From Psychrosphaera aestuarii (lineage in GTDB: Bacteria > Pseudomonadota > Gammaproteobacteria > Enterobacterales > Alteromonadaceae), in NCBI RefSeq assembly GCF_017948405.1, contig NZ_CP072844.1:2418001-2482000 (forward strand): a stretch of DNA of 64,000 nt, written 5' to 3'. This document shows positions 31,920-42,915 of the stretch, piece after piece. Both the position numbers and the translations under genes were made by a program. Numbering within the stretch: the stretch's first letter is position 1; every line of letters begins with the position of its first letter. The notes beneath the pieces were generated by a model. The model had not been told where the DNA came from. It saw only the letters and a list, made by a program, of their open reading frames with translations, and made no database searches.

Positions 31920-32327
31920 TTAATCGTCCAGATTTTCCGCAGGGTTCTCACCTGATGCTTTACGTAAAACCTTATCTTTTTCGATAGCTTCATCAACCTT
32001 GTTCGACATCTTGATCCCGGTTACTAAACTATTATCGTAGATAAACTTAATTTCAGGAACGATGCGTAAACGCATACGTTTACCAATTTCCATGCGGAAA
32101 AAGCCATTCGCTTTATTTAAAATCGCTAACGCCTCAGCAATTTCTTCTTCTTCTTTGCCAAAAAACGTTACAAAAACTGAAACATAAGCAAGGTCTTTTG
32201 TTACTTCTACTTCTGATACGGTAACCCAGCCAATTCGTGGGTCTTTAAAATCACGCTGTAAAATCATCGCAATTTCTTGTTGCACTTGTTGCGCAACGCG
32301 GTCTGTTCTAGAAAAGTTTCTATCCAC
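31920..32327 (-). CDS. rbfA: 30S ribosome-binding factor A
   Basis: Late 30S maturation factor that binds near the 16S 5' domain and matters for cold growth. The 135-residue protein shows the KH-like core [22 protein letters not shown] and the segment [17 protein letters not shown]. It is five bases upstream of truB. A strong terminator-like hairpin lies between infB and this gene. Confidence 0.96.
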   Translation of the reverse strand: MDRNFSRTDRVAQQVQQEIAMILQRDFKDPRIGWVTVSEVEVTKDLAYVSVFVTFFGKEEEEIAEALAILNKANGFFRMEIGKRMRLRIVPEIKFIYDNSLVTGIKMSNKVDEAIEKDKVLRKASGENPAENLDD

Positions 32328-32366
32328 TTTTCTCTCCTATTAATTAGGGACTAAAAGTTAAAGACA

Positions 32367-32391
32367 AAAAAGGGGCACGTTAGCCCCTTTT
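32367..32391 (-). terminator. Terminator-like hairpin between infB and rbfA
   Basis: Minus strand AAAAGGGGC, six-base loop, GCCCCTTTTTT. The stem is GC-rich and the T run long. It lies about 25 bases after infB and about 40 bases before rbfA. Confidence 0.82.
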
Positions 32392-32414
32392 ATACGTCAG
32401 CCGTTAAAAGGCGA

Positions 32415-35054
32415 TTATAAAGTACGTTGTACTTCAACAATCTCGAATACTTCGATCATGTCGCCAACTTTAACATCATTATAGTTCTTAACGCCGATAC
32501 CACACTCCATGCCATTACGAACATCTTGTACGTCATCTTTGAAGCGACGTAGAGATTCTAGCTCACCTTCATAGATAACAACGTTGTCACGCAATACACG
32601 GATAGGGTTGTTACGTTTAACATTACCTTCGGTAACCATACAACCTGCGATAGCACCAATCTTAGGCGATTTAAATACATCACGAACTTCAGCTAGACCA
32701 ATAATTTCTTGTCTAAATTCTGGAGCTAACATACCTGACATCGCTTGTTTAACTTCATCAATTAGATCGTAGATTACGCTGTAATAACGTAAGTCAATGT
32801 CTTCTTGTTCCATTAAGCGACGAGCCGTTGCATCAGCACGAACGTTAAAGCCAACTACGATTGCATTTGAAGCTTGTGCTAATGAAGCATCAGTCTCAGT
32901 AAGACCACCTACACCACTACCAACAATGTTCACTTTAACTTCATCAGTCGACAAACGAGTAAGTGAGTCAGTGATCGCTTCTAGTGAACCTTGAACGTCC
33001 GTTTTAAGAACGATATTTAGTTCAGAAACATCACCTTCTTCCATATTAGCAAACATGTTTTCAAGTTTAGCTTTTTGCTGTCTAGCCAACTTAATTTCAC
33101 GGTATTTACCCTGACGCTTGTTAGCTACCTCACGAGCTTTACGCTCATCACGAACAACAGTTGCTTCATCACCCGCTTGTGGTACACCCGATAAACCAAG
33201 TATTTCTACTGGAATAGATGGACCAGCTCTATCAATCTCTTTACCGTTTTCGTCTTTCATCGCTTTAACACGACCATACTCAAAACCACAAAGAACGATA
33301 TCACCGCGCTTAAGCTCACCTTCTTGAACTAGAACCGTAGCCACTGGACCACGACCCTTGTCTAAACGAGACTCGATTACAACACCATGTGCTGCACCGT
33401 GGTCAACGGCAGTAAGTTCAAGTAGCTCAGCTTGAAGGCTGATTGCTTCAAGTAAGGCTTCAATACCTTCACCCGTTTTTGCAGATACGTGCATAAACTG
33501 AGTATCACCGCCCCAATCTTCTGGGATTACATCAAGTGCAGATAATTCGTTTTTAACACGATCTGGATCCGCAGACTCTTTATCAATTTTGTTAACTGCA
33601 ATGATTAAAGGAACGCCAGCAGCTTTAGCATGCTGAACCGCTTCTTTAGTCTGAGGCATAACACCATCATCGGCTGCAACCGCAATAACAACAATATCCG
33701 TCGCTTTTGCACCACGAGCACGCATCGAAGTAAACGCAGCGTGTCCTGGAGTATCTAGGAAGGTAATCATGCCATTTGACGTGTCAACGTGGTAAGCACC
33801 GATGTGCTGAGTAATACCACCAGCTTCACCATCCGCAATGTTTGCTTTACGAATATAGTCTAGTAATGATGTTTTACCGTGGTCAACGTGACCCATTACC
33901 GTAACAACTGGTGCACGAGATACTGCATCGCCTTCACCTGATGCACGATCTGCTAGTACTGACTCTTCTAATTCGTTAGATTTAGTTAGTACAAACTTAT
34001 GACCCATTTCTTCAACAACTAAACTCGCTGTTTCTTGGTCTAGGACTTGGTTGATTGTAACCATTTCGCCCATTTTCATCATCGTTTTAACAACTTCAGC
34101 ACCTTTAACGGCCATCTTATTTGCTAATTCTGCAACGGTAATGGTCTCACTAATTTTCACCACTTGCTCTACTGGAGAGGCTGGCTTTTGGAAGCCGTGT
34201 TGATTTTTAGATTGCTTGCCTTTTTTACGACGACCTGTCAGAGGAGCTTCTTCTTTATCGCCTTTTTTCTTAGCTTTGCGACGAGACTTTTTCTCTTCTT
34301 GCTTGTCTTGATCATCTTCAGCTAGCTGAGCATAAACTGAACTGTGAACGTGAAGATCTTCTTCTTTTTCGTGTTCAAGTTTATATTTACGCTGTGCTTC
34401 TTGCTCTTCCCACTCTTTTGCTTTTTCTTCAGCAAGTTTGCGAGCTTCTTCAGCAAGCTTATTCGCTTCCTCTTCTGCTTTTTTAAGAGCTTCTTGTTCA
34501 AGCGCTAAACGAATTCTTTGCTCTTCAGCTGTTTCAGGCTTTTCAGCTTTTTTCTCAGAAGGCTTATTCGCTTTTGCGTTTTTAGCTGCTTCTTTACGCT
34601 TCTCATCTGCTTCTTTTTTAGCTTTTGCTTCAGCTTCGCGCTTCGCTTTTGCTTCAGCTTCACGTTTCGCTTTTTCTTCCGCTTCACGTTTCGCAGCTTC
34701 TTCAGCTTCGCGTTTCGCCGATTCTTCAGCCGCTGCCATTGCTGCTAATTCTTCAGGGCTACGTTTTACAAATGTACGTTTTTTACGAACTTCTACTTGT
34801 ACATTTTTCGACTTACCTGAACCACTATTTACACTTAATGTGCTTTTAGTTTTACGTTGCAGAGTCATTTTTGTAGGTTCTGCACCCTCGCCACCATGAG
34901 CTTTGCTTAAGTGGTCAAGTAATTGCTTTTTCTCAGCTTCATTAACCATATCGCCAGCAGACTTTTTAATGCCTGCATCTGCGAATTGTGAAACCAGCTT
35001 CTCAACCGGAGTGCCCACATCTTGGGCTAGTTTATCTAAACTAACTTCTGTCAT
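32415..35054 (-). CDS. infB: Translation initiation factor IF-2
   Basis: GTPase that brings initiator tRNA to the 30S subunit. The 879-residue protein has an N-terminal domain, a long Lys/Glu/Ala-rich linker (about 115-290) encoded by short tandem repeats, then the G domain with [20 protein letters not shown] and NKID, and C-terminal domains. The ATG at 35054 has GGAGG eight to nine bases upstream. It follows nusA by 23 bases. The initiator tRNA gene that supplies its substrate heads the same operon (37241-37317). Confidence 0.97.
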   Translation of the reverse strand: MTEVSLDKLAQDVGTPVEKLVSQFADAGIKKSAGDMVNEAEKKQLLDHLSKAHGGEGAEPTKMTLQRKTKSTLSVNSGSGKSKNVQVEVRKKRTFVKRSPEELAAMAAAEESAKREAEEAAKREAEEKAKREAEAKAKREAEAKAKKEADEKRKEAAKNAKANKPSEKKAEKPETAEEQRIRLALEQEALKKAEEEANKLAEEARKLAEEKAKEWEEQEAQRKYKLEHEKEEDLHVHSSVYAQLAEDDQDKQEEKKSRRKAKKKGDKEEAPLTGRRKKGKQSKNQHGFQKPASPVEQVVKISETITVAELANKMAVKGAEVVKTMMKMGEMVTINQVLDQETASLVVEEMGHKFVLTKSNELEESVLADRASGEGDAVSRAPVVTVMGHVDHGKTSLLDYIRKANIADGEAGGITQHIGAYHVDTSNGMITFLDTPGHAAFTSMRARGAKATDIVVIAVAADDGVMPQTKEAVQHAKAAGVPLIIAVNKIDKESADPDRVKNELSALDVIPEDWGGDTQFMHVSAKTGEGIEALLEAISLQAELLELTAVDHGAAHGVVIESRLDKGRGPVATVLVQEGELKRGDIVLCGFEYGRVKAMKDENGKEIDRAGPSIPVEILGLSGVPQAGDEATVVRDERKAREVANKRQGKYREIKLARQQKAKLENMFANMEEGDVSELNIVLKTDVQGSLEAITDSLTRLSTDEVKVNIVGSGVGGLTETDASLAQASNAIVVGFNVRADATARRLMEQEDIDLRYYSVIYDLIDEVKQAMSGMLAPEFRQEIIGLAEVRDVFKSPKIGAIAGCMVTEGNVKRNNPIRVLRDNVVIYEGELESLRRFKDDVQDVRNGMECGIGVKNYNDVKVGDMIEVFEIVEVQRTL
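34600..34740 (-). repeat. Short tandem repeats coding the charged linker of IF-2
   Basis: The plus strand shows repeated GCTTCAGCTTCGCGTTTCGC-like units of 18-24 bases, reading on the minus strand as [15 protein letters not shown] and related blocks. They are in frame within infB and likely vary in copy number by slippage. Confidence 0.75.
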
Positions 35055-35077
35055 ATTTCTAAATACCTCCGTTGAAC

Positions 35078-36574
35078 CTATTGCTCTTCACTAAACCAAA
35101 CAATGTTACGCGCTGCCATAATTAGCTCACCCGCTTTTTCTTCAGTAATCTCTTCAATGTCACTAAGTTCATCAACACCTTGCTCGGCTAACAATTCAAG
35201 GTTAGTAATACCTTTACTTGCAAATACATAAGCTAAATGACGATCGACACCTTCAAGGTTTAGTAAATCTTCTTCCGGTTCTGAATTTTCGAGCGACTCT
35301 TCATTAGCGAGTGCTCTTGTTGTAAGTGTTGCTTTTGCACGTGCGCGCAGTTCTTCAATTGTTTCTTCGTCTAATCCATCAACTTCAAGTAACTCAGAAA
35401 CTGGTACGTAGGCAACTTCTTCTAGTGATGAGAAACCTTCTTCAACCAACATAGTTGCGAAGTCTTCATCGATTTCCAATCCTTCAGTAAACAGCTGAAT
35501 TGTTTTGCTGTTTTCTGCTTGATGTTTTTCAGCCATGTCGGCTTCTGTCATTACGTTTAATTCCCAACCAGTCAATTGACTAGCTAATCGAACGTTTTGA
35601 CCACTACGGCCAATGGCCATAGCAAGGTTGTCTGCTGCTACTGCAATATCCATCGACTTGCGGTCTTCATCAACAATAATTGATGCAACTTCAGCTGGTG
35701 CCATTGCGTTGATAACAAATTGTGCTGGGTTGTCATCATATAATACGATGTCAACTCGCTCGCCATTAAGCTCACCAGATACCGCTTGCACTCGCGCGCC
35801 ACGCATACCAACACACGCTCCTACAGGGTCGATACGACGGTCGTTTGACTTAACCGCGATTTTCGCGCGAGAACCTGGATCTCGAGCTGCTGCCACGATA
35901 TCAAGCATCTCTTCACCAATCTCTGGCACTTCGATACGGAATAACTCAATCAACATTTCCGACTTAGTACGGCTAACAAATAATTGCGGGCCACGTACTT
36001 CAGGCTTAACGGCATATAAGTATGCACGAGCGCGATCGCCTGGACGGAAAGTTTCACGTTGAATCATATCTTCACGATATAGAACCGCTTCAGCATTTGC
36101 CCCTAAGTCTAAAATCACGTTGTCGCGATTAACTTTTTTAACGATACCTGTAATTAATTCACCAACTTGGTCGTAGTATTGCTCAGCAATTTGACCACGT
36201 TCAGCTTCACGTACTTTTTGTACGATTACTTGTTTCGCCATTTGAGTTGTAATACGGTCAAATTTTATAGATTCAATTTGCTCTTCTACGTAATCACCCA
36301 GTTGTAATTCAGGCTCATCGTATTGTGCAGCAGAGATACTCATTTCTGCACTTGGGTTTTCCATTTGATGATCATCTGGAACAACTAACCAACGACGGAA
36401 TGTATCGTATTCACCAGTTTCTTGGTTAATAGAAACTCTAACTTCAATCTCTGCTGTATGTTTTTTCTTTGTTGCAGCGGCTAAAGCAAACTCTAGCGCT
36501 TCAAAAATCTTTTCGCGTGGTACGGCTTTCTCATTCGATACCGCTTCTGCCACCAGTAATAGTTCTTTTGCCAT
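35078..36574 (-). CDS. nusA: Transcription termination/antitermination protein NusA
   Basis: RNA polymerase-binding factor for pausing, termination and antitermination. The 498-residue protein has the N-terminal polymerase-binding domain, S1 domain (about 135-200), two KH domains ([22 protein letters not shown] and [19 protein letters not shown]) and two acidic C-terminal repeats (AR1/AR2, from about 365), the form typical of gammaproteobacteria. NusA stimulates hairpin termination, which may be relevant to the many hairpins seen inside operons here. Confidence 0.97.
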   Translation of the reverse strand: MAKELLLVAEAVSNEKAVPREKIFEALEFALAAATKKKHTAEIEVRVSINQETGEYDTFRRWLVVPDDHQMENPSAEMSISAAQYDEPELQLGDYVEEQIESIKFDRITTQMAKQVIVQKVREAERGQIAEQYYDQVGELITGIVKKVNRDNVILDLGANAEAVLYREDMIQRETFRPGDRARAYLYAVKPEVRGPQLFVSRTKSEMLIELFRIEVPEIGEEMLDIVAAARDPGSRAKIAVKSNDRRIDPVGACVGMRGARVQAVSGELNGERVDIVLYDDNPAQFVINAMAPAEVASIIVDEDRKSMDIAVAADNLAMAIGRSGQNVRLASQLTGWELNVMTEADMAEKHQAENSKTIQLFTEGLEIDEDFATMLVEEGFSSLEEVAYVPVSELLEVDGLDEETIEELRARAKATLTTRALANEESLENSEPEEDLLNLEGVDRHLAYVFASKGITNLELLAEQGVDELSDIEEITEEKAGELIMAARNIVWFSEEQ

Positions 36575-36597
36575 TATACTTCGCTCCTTTAGTCTGG

Positions 36598-37056
36598 TTA
36601 GTCGAATCGAGCAACTAAATGTGCTTTCTGGACATTATCAATTAAAATAGAAAACACTTGGTTATCAACGTTGATATTGATCATATCGCCTTCAACTTCG
36701 ACAAGTGTTCCTTTAAAATTACGACGGCCGTCTTGCGGCACATTTAATTTTACACTCACTGTTTCGTTTACCACTTTGGCGAAATGTTCAACGGTGAACA
36801 ATGGACGATCCATGCCCGGTGACGAAACTTCTAAGCTATATTCGGTAGAAATTGGATCTTCAACATCTAAGATCGCGCCAACTTGATGACTTACATCAGC
36901 ACAGTTATCAACCGAAATACCATTTTCATGATCAATGTAAACGCGCAACGTTGAATGATTGCCAGCACGTATAAACTCAACACCTAACAATTCAAAGCCT
37001 AAAGCATCAACTGCAGGTTGTAACATTTCAGTCAAACGCAATTCAAGGTTAGTCAA
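36598..37056 (-). CDS. rimP: Ribosome maturation factor RimP
   Basis: 30S assembly factor acting early in 16S processing. The 152-residue protein has the expected [32 protein letters not shown] and [14 protein letters not shown] motifs. It lies between the initiator tRNA and nusA, the metY-rimP-nusA order known from E. coli. Confidence 0.95.
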   Translation of the reverse strand: MTNLELRLTEMLQPAVDALGFELLGVEFIRAGNHSTLRVYIDHENGISVDNCADVSHQVGAILDVEDPISTEYSLEVSSPGMDRPLFTVEHFAKVVNETVSVKLNVPQDGRRNFKGTLVEVEGDMININVDNQVFSILIDNVQKAHLVARFD

Positions 37057-37085
37057 ATCACCACTCCTATCACTAATTTTAAATA

Positions 37086-37106
37086 CAAAAAAAGGGCCTA
37101 AAGCCC
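37086..37106 (-). terminator. Weak hairpin with T run between metY and rimP
   Basis: Minus strand GGGC-TTTAG-GCCC followed by seven T residues. The stem is short. Further upstream, 37163-37180 holds a second stem (CCTCGAA-ACA-TTCGGGG on the minus strand). Together they may release the tRNA transcript and limit read-through into rimP-nusA. Confidence 0.5.
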
Positions 37107-37240
37107 CAGTTGCATGTGCAGTTCAACAGCACACCACATAAACTGTTACAGAAACTAAAGCGCCCCGAATGTTTCGAGGCCTAGCTTCTGGGTCTACTAA
37201 AATACAAAGTTGCGATTGTTTTATAAATAGCTTCCTGTAT

Positions 37241-37317
<77 letters not shown>

Positions 37318-37407
37318 CCAGTAGACTAAAAACATTTTAAGTCGGTTTTCACGACTACTTTACAGAGAATTTCGTAAATAAATTCTGAGAAAGATTTGAT
37401 GCGGTGG

Positions 37408-37435
37408 ATTATACTCGCTATTAAAATACATTCAA
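37408..37435 (-). promoter_or_regulatory. Candidate promoter of the metY-rimP-nusA-infB operon
   Basis: Minus strand TTGAAT, 16-bp spacer, perfect TATAAT, then a GC-rich CCACCGC discriminator. It would start transcription about 80 bases before the tRNA. The form fits a growth-rate-regulated stable RNA promoter. Confidence 0.6.
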
Positions 37436-37587
37436 GCTAAACCTGCTTTATTATTAGTTAATTTTAATTAATAAAATCTTAATTTTTGTTTTATTCGATT
37501 TAGTAGTAATTAATGCCAAATCTAATTTGTGGTATGGACCGATAACTTGTCATAATAAACATTAGTCATACTCAAGAGATTAAATTT

Positions 37588-38667
37588 ATGCCAATCAATG
37601 GACACGCAAACAAACTCTCTGATCTTATCGGAAATACAGACCTTTTTACTATTCCAAGCTTAAGTCGCATCACACAATGTGATATCAGCGTAAAGTGTGA
37701 GTTCCAGAATCCCGGTGGTTCTGTAAAAGACCGTGCGGCGCTTCAAATGGTGTTAGCTGCAATAGAATCCGGTGAACTAAAGCCGGGTATGACCATAGTT
37801 GAAGGAACCGCTGGTAATACAGGAATAGGCTTAGCAATTGTTGCTAAATCTTTAGGCTTTAATTTAAAAGTTGTCATGCCAAAAGGGCAAGCCAAAGAGA
37901 AAGAGCAGATGATAGAGCTACATGGCGCTGAGCTTATTCTGGTTGATGCTGTGCCATTTTCAAACCCAAATCACTTTTACCATACAGCAAAGCGAATCGC
38001 TGAAGAAAATAGCGATTATTGGTGGGCAAATCAGTTTGAGAATACGGCGAACGCTGATGCTCATTATCTAACAACCGGACCTGAGATATTTACCCAGTCA
38101 TCAGGTAACGTAACTTGTTTTGTATCTGCTGCTGGCACCGGTGGCACAATCGGCGGTATTACAAAGTACCTAAAAGAACAAAATGAAGCAATCAAGACTA
38201 TTTGCGTAGATCCAAATGGTTCTGGTGTTTATAATTTTTTGCAGTCCGGGGAATATAAAGCGACCTCTGGAGGCTCATTTACTGAAGGTATTGGCATAAT
38301 GCGTTTAGTTAATAATTTTAAACAAGCTCGTATCGACGAAACATTAACGATACCTGATAGTGATATTGTTACCTTAGCAAATTATGTTCGCCAACAAGAT
38401 GGCCTAGTATTAGGAAGTTCCAGCGCATTAAATGTTACTGCTGCTTTTTATTCGGCACTGAAATACGGCCCGGTAAGTGGCGGAACCAAACAACACGTGG
38501 TGACTCTTGCGTGTGACTTAGGCGAACGTTCTGTTTCTAAGCTTTATAATGAGGATTTTTTGAAGACTCGTGATATTGATTCCGCGAATGAAACGATGGA
38601 GCAACTAACGAAACGTTACCTTCAAGAAGATGACTTATTAAAGTTAGCTTCATTTGATTATCGTTAA
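37588..38667 (+). CDS. PLP-dependent cysteine synthase homologue
   Basis: Fold-type II PLP enzyme of the cysteine synthase/cystathionine beta-synthase family, 359 residues. Lys47 in NPGGSVKDRAA is the PLP lysine, TAGNTGIGLAIVA binds the substrate carboxylate, and AAGTGGTIGGITKYL binds the cofactor phosphate. It is about 40 residues longer than typical CysK at the C-terminus and has no CBS domain. Most likely O-acetylserine sulfhydrylase activity, but other beta-replacement substrates cannot be excluded. It diverges from metY and converges with a broken cysteine desulfurase gene. Confidence 0.85.
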   Translation: MPINGHANKLSDLIGNTDLFTIPSLSRITQCDISVKCEFQNPGGSVKDRAALQMVLAAIESGELKPGMTIVEGTAGNTGIGLAIVAKSLGFNLKVVMPKGQAKEKEQMIELHGAELILVDAVPFSNPNHFYHTAKRIAEENSDYWWANQFENTANADAHYLTTGPEIFTQSSGNVTCFVSAAGTGGTIGGITKYLKEQNEAIKTICVDPNGSGVYNFLQSGEYKATSGGSFTEGIGIMRLVNNFKQARIDETLTIPDSDIVTLANYVRQQDGLVLGSSSALNVTAAFYSALKYGPVSGGTKQHVVTLACDLGERSVSKLYNEDFLKTRDIDSANETMEQLTKRYLQEDDLLKLASFDYR

Positions 38668-38675
38668 TGAACGTT

Positions 38676-38706
38676 AAAAAAGGCGATACACTGTTATCGC
38701 CTTTTT
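38676..38706 (+). terminator. Bidirectional terminator after the cysteine synthase homologue
   Basis: AAAAAGGCGATA, six-base loop, TATCGCCTTTTT; symmetrical A and T runs let it end transcripts from either side. It starts about nine bases after the stop codon. Confidence 0.85.
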
Positions 38707-38725
38707 AGTATCTGGCATTTCAAAA

Positions 38726-39333
38726 CTATCGCTTACAATCAGTTGAATCTTCAGCCTTTGTGGGCGGAAGTACAGTCTTTAACGCCCTTATAGATTTCTC
38801 TATATCCTCTGATGTATTCATCAACCAGGAGCTAAATCTTAACGTACCTAGACTATGTATGTGGTCATGTAATGGTTGCGCACAATGAAAACCAGCTCGA
38901 ACACAAATACCATCTCGCTCGCTAAGGGTATTAGCAATTATTTGGGCCGGCAAAGACTGAGGCGCTAAGGTGACAGGTCCAGGAGCATCCGAGTCTCCAG
39001 TAACATTTCCGGGTAGAGTTCATTTAGCGCTTGTCTTAATTGTATGGTAAGACCATGAACGTGTTGATGGACATTTTCCATACCAATATCTAACAAAAAT
39101 CTTGCAGCAGCTCCTAAACCAATCACACTTTCCATGGCCGGAGTTCCAGCCTCAAAACACCATGGTACCGGCTTAATAGTTACATTATTTTGATTTACCT
39201 GTTCAATCATTGTCTGATGCTCAGCTTGACGATGACGTAAGGTTTGTTGCGCATCAGACCAGCATGATGTAGCCGAAAAGCGTTCTAAAAACGGGAATAG
39301 CCCGTATCGACCGACTATCGATTTCATGTGCAT
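38726..39333 (-). pseudogene. Broken SufS/CsdA-like cysteine desulfurase remnant
   Basis: Two minus-strand fragments in different frames together match the C-terminal half of class V aminotransferase-fold desulfurases. Fragment one (38965-39333) has VPWCFEAGTPAMESVIGLGAA and FLLDIGMENV. Fragment two (38726-38953) has IIANTLSERDGICVRAGFHCAQPLH, including the catalytic Cys loop, and LMNTSEDIEKSIRAL. Reading in the second frame through the junction gives APGPVTLAPQSLPAQ, so a frameshift near 38990-39010 explains the break. The N-terminal half with the PLP lysine is absent and no remnant is visible up to thiI. It is most likely a dead gene. A short internal fusion or two tiny proteins are much less likely. 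Confidence 0.8.
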
Positions 39334-39454
39334 GCCAAACCCCTACCTGGATATTTATTAATCATCCTATCATAAAGATTTAGCTTAGCACTATGATTGC
39401 ATAGTGCTTGACTAAAGAGGTTAGTTAAACCACTTAAGGGTGCCTTAACTATGT

Positions 39455-40912
39455 TTATCGCTTACGATAAACCTTAACATCGGTGTAGCCATGTTCATGC
39501 AGTAGTAGCGCCTGTAATCGACTCATTACGCCTCTATCACAATACAAGTAATACGACTTAGACTGATCCAAGTCACCAAACTGGGTTGCTATTCTGAAAA
39601 ATGGCATCGTAATAACATCAATCCCCTCTATTACAAGAGGCGAATCTTCTTCCTCTTCAGGGCTTCTAATATCGATCACGATTGAGTTTTCTGAAAGCTC
39701 AGTAACTTGCTCTACCTCTGTTACTTCCTCATGAGACTCTGTTTCAATGTCGCGGACATCCATCAGAGACGCTTCTGCAATTGCCTTGTCTAATATACTG
39801 AAATCAAAATTATCTTCAGCGGATTCAATCTCACTAAGTACAGCGCGTGTTGTTGGTTTTTTAGAGATTACGCCACAATACTCCGGCATAGCAGCAGCTA
39901 GGTCGTGGCTACCTATTTTACGAGCCGTGTCGATAATTTCTGACTTATCTATATGAATTAACGGGCGCAATATAAGCATTTCCGTTACACGGTCGATCAC
40001 ATTTAAGTTTGTTAGGGTTTGAGACGATACTTGACCTAAACTTTCACCTGTTACTAACGCTTTAATATTTAACTTTTCTGCAACTTGCGCTGCCGCACGC
40101 ATCATCATTCGTTTTAAAACAACACCCATTAAGCCATTGTCTATTTTAGTTAGAATTTCTGCTACTACAGGCTCAAAGTTAACCGAAACAAAACGTGTTT
40201 TATGAGAACTACTGAATGCTTTCCATATTTGATGAGATGCCTGTTTTACGCCTATTTCATGTTCTTTACCGCCTAGGTTAAAGAAACAAAAATGTGTTCT
40301 AGCACCGCGTCGAATTAGATGATACGCCGCTACTCCAGAATCAAAGCCACCTGACATTAACGCCAAAACATCTTCTTGGCTTGGCAACGGCATCCCACCT
40401 AAACCCTTGTGATTTGCTTTTATGACGTGAAACACATCTTCTCGAAGCTCGGCTTTGACCGTCACTTCAGGCTTTTTTAATTGAACTCGAGCCGTTTCTA
40501 CCGCTTGGTTTAGACCGCCACCAATATAACGCTCTAATTCAGACGACGTAAAATCATGTTTACCCGTTCGTTTGATTCGGACACAAAATGATTTGCCGAT
40601 AAGTTCGTCTTGCCAATGACGCGCAACATCTTTAAATGCCTGATCAAAATCCACAAACGGATATTCAACCACTTCATTAAATTGATCAACACCAGGAATT
40701 TTTACAATAAGATCAAGTAATTGTTCGCGTTCTTCAGGAGTGGCGTGAGGCGCATCAACTAAAATATCTGTCCAGCGAGAAATAATATGAGCTTTAGGGT
40801 GAACCTTTTTCAAAATAATGCGTAAATTAGATTCAAGTAGTTTATAAAACCGTTTGCGAACCGAGCGGCTTTTTATATTTATTTCTGGGTGGTATTTAAC
40901 AATTAACTTCAT
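39455..40912 (-). CDS. thiI: tRNA 4-thiouridine synthase ThiI with rhodanese domain
   Basis: Uses a persulfide from a cysteine desulfurase to make 4-thiouridine at tRNA position 8 and to feed thiazole synthesis. The 485-residue protein has an N-terminal ferredoxin-like/THUMP part (about 1-165), a PP-loop ATPase (LMSGGFDSGVAAY) and a C-terminal rhodanese domain whose Cys is in YCDRGVMS, the long enteric form. A broken desulfurase lies just downstream, so sulfur presumably comes from IscS elsewhere. Confidence 0.95.
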   Translation of the reverse strand: MKLIVKYHPEINIKSRSVRKRFYKLLESNLRIILKKVHPKAHIISRWTDILVDAPHATPEEREQLLDLIVKIPGVDQFNEVVEYPFVDFDQAFKDVARHWQDELIGKSFCVRIKRTGKHDFTSSELERYIGGGLNQAVETARVQLKKPEVTVKAELREDVFHVIKANHKGLGGMPLPSQEDVLALMSGGFDSGVAAYHLIRRGARTHFCFFNLGGKEHEIGVKQASHQIWKAFSSSHKTRFVSVNFEPVVAEILTKIDNGLMGVVLKRMMMRAAAQVAEKLNIKALVTGESLGQVSSQTLTNLNVIDRVTEMLILRPLIHIDKSEIIDTARKIGSHDLAAAMPEYCGVISKKPTTRAVLSEIESAEDNFDFSILDKAIAEASLMDVRDIETESHEEVTEVEQVTELSENSIVIDIRSPEEEEDSPLVIEGIDVITMPFFRIATQFGDLDQSKSYYLYCDRGVMSRLQALLLHEHGYTDVKVYRKR

Positions 40913-41010
40913 AATATCTCATTTGTAGGTCAGTTCTCGCGTTTCAGCGCGCGCATATTATACACACACGCCCCACCCACGAAAAGCGACATTCAAAAAC
41001 AATGGATATA

Positions 41011-41940
41011 CTACTGATTTGTAATATTAATCTGCTCAGACTCTTTGGCTTTACCTTGCATGATAGACACCTCGACTCGACGATTGATACGTCTATTAGC
41101 GGCAGATGTATTTGGTAATAATGGCCTAGTGTCTGCATGACCGACTACTATGACTCGGTTTTTATCAAAACCAGGCACTTTAATCATTTCGGTGGCCACA
41201 GCAACTGCACGCTGTGAGGATAAATCCCAGTTGTTAAAAAACAACTCGTTGGTAACATTGATGTCATCGGTATGACCCGATACTGTAATCTCGCCGGGAA
41301 CATCATTTAAAACTCGACCAACCTTTTGAATAATTGGTTTAAACTGGTCCTGCAAATATGCAGATCCGGATGGGAACGAGCCATTTTCTCTTATTCTGAT
41401 AATAATTTGTTGTCCTAGCGATTCTAATTCGATAGCACCATCAATTATTTCTTGCTGCATTTGTTGCGCTATTTTTTTAAGAAGCTCATTCACTTCTTCT
41501 TGCTCTGCAGCCGCTTCAGCAGACGACTCTGATTCAGCTTCAGCCGTAGCTGAACTCATACCACCTCGCATTTCAGCGGTTTGCTCTTGACGACCGCCGG
41601 CCGATTCATCTTCACCCTCTTCAAACTCTAATACTTGCTGTGTAATTTCTATCGTTTGTTGTTGAATAATCTCGATAGGAGTTGGTTCTGGTCGGCCCGG
41701 GCGAAACTCCTGTGCAATCACAGATGTTCCTTTTGGAATATCTTTTACTTCAATTTTGTTTTGTACGCCAAATGCAAACTTCATCGAGCCTGCAATTTGT
41801 TTAAACTTTAACACGTCCATTTCAGCAAACGACAGAAGCAAAACAAAGAAGCACATCAATAGTGACATTAAATCAGCGAATGTTCCCATCCAGCCGGGCA
41901 GCCCTTCCGGGGGGCATTTTGGGCACTCTTCTTCAGACAT
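41011..41940 (-). CDS. pomB: Flagellar stator protein PomB/MotB
   Basis: Peptidoglycan-anchored stator subunit. The 309-residue protein has one membrane segment (about 20-40) with Asp23 in TFADLMSLLM, the ion-binding residue, a plug/linker rich in Glu and Gln, and an OmpA-like peptidoglycan-binding domain (GHTDDINV, DLSSQRAVAVA, ANRRINRRVEV). It starts three bases after pomA. The pair beside xseB-ispA-dxs is typical of sodium-driven PomAB in Vibrio/Alteromonadales; sodium use is inferred from context. Confidence 0.92.
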   Translation of the reverse strand: MSEEECPKCPPEGLPGWMGTFADLMSLLMCFFVLLLSFAEMDVLKFKQIAGSMKFAFGVQNKIEVKDIPKGTSVIAQEFRPGRPEPTPIEIIQQQTIEITQQVLEFEEGEDESAGGRQEQTAEMRGGMSSATAEAESESSAEAAAEQEEVNELLKKIAQQMQQEIIDGAIELESLGQQIIIRIRENGSFPSGSAYLQDQFKPIIQKVGRVLNDVPGEITVSGHTDDINVTNELFFNNWDLSSQRAVAVATEMIKVPGFDKNRVIVVGHADTRPLLPNTSAANRRINRRVEVSIMQGKAKESEQINITNQ

Positions 41941-41943
41941 CCG

Positions 41944-42705
41944 CTATTCCTCGGTATTTACTTCACGTTTAGAGGCCGCAAGGTAATTTCTCAATACACC
42001 TTCAATGACTTTTGGATTTTGACCATCTTGAATACCAAGTACACCATCCATAATTAAGCTTTGATTTAGCTTTTCTTCGCTTGTACGCAAATTTAGTTTA
42101 AAGGACATAGGTAACGCGATAACATTTGCTAAGAATGCACCGTAAAGCGTCGTTAACAATGCAACCGCCATTGCTGGCCCAATGGATTTTGGATCATCCA
42201 TATTCGATAACATCGCAACCAAGCCAACTAAGGTACCAATCATACCCATTGCAGGGGCGATATCACCTAATGTTTTAAACATACCAGCACCCATTTCATG
42301 ACGCTCAGTGGTTAACGATATATCTTTCGATAAAGTGGCTCTTACTACTTCACCATCATGACCATCAACAAGTAGGTCAACGCCTTTTTGTAAAAATGGG
42401 TTACCAATCTCTGCTTCTTCTAAGGCTAAAAAGCCACCTTTACGTGCAGAGTCCGCTAATTCTACAATTTTCTCTATAAGCTCTTCTGGAGTTTCGATTT
42501 TAAATGAAAATGCTTTACCAGCAATTTTACCTACTGCAATAAATTGTGGCAGGGTGTAGTTAGACATTAATACGAATGTTGAGCCACCAAATACAATAGC
42601 TATTGACGGAACGTCAATAAACATTCCTAGCCCACCACCTAAAATCATGGCTAATACAATGAAGCCTATGGCTCCGATCATGCCAACAATACTAGCTAAA
42701 TCCAC
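41944..42705 (-). CDS. pomA: Flagellar stator protein PomA/MotA (GTG start)
   Basis: Stator channel subunit of 253 residues with four membrane segments (about 5-25, 30-50, 147-168, 178-200) and the cytoplasmic loop carrying charged residues for the rotor. ALGDIAPAMGMIGTLVGLV-like sequence (here TLGDIAPAMGMIGTLVGLV) marks the third segment. The start is GTG with AGGAG seven bases upstream. It diverges from xseB. Confidence 0.94.
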   Translation of the reverse strand: MDLASIVGMIGAIGFIVLAMILGGGLGMFIDVPSIAIVFGGSTFVLMSNYTLPQFIAVGKIAGKAFSFKIETPEELIEKIVELADSARKGGFLALEEAEIGNPFLQKGVDLLVDGHDGEVVRATLSKDISLTTERHEMGAGMFKTLGDIAPAMGMIGTLVGLVAMLSNMDDPKSIGPAMAVALLTTLYGAFLANVIALPMSFKLNLRTSEEKLNQSLIMDGVLGIQDGQNPKVIEGVLRNYLAASKREVNTEE

Positions 42706-42915
42706 AATTTACTCCTGCAATAGATGATGTTCCACTAAGTTTAATTATCGACAGCAAAACTAGCAACTTAAATATTATCGGTAACTTAATGACTTAACCG
42801 AACAAAGTTTAATCAATTTATAGTTATTCTAGCTCAATATAATTGAATAACCATGGCATTTACGATACCTTTACCGGCTAATTTTGGCAGCCTATATGCA
42901 AATGAAAACAGACTT

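Noticed and set aside
34600..34740. Short repeats that at first look like a CRISPR-like or VNTR array
   Set aside because: The units are contiguous, in frame within infB and code charged heptads; there are no unique spacers.
34438..34899. Long open frames on the plus strand opposite infB
   Set aside because: They mirror the repetitive Lys/Glu/Ala codons of the IF-2 linker, giving Ser/Phe/Ala-rich low-complexity peptides without ribosome-binding sites.
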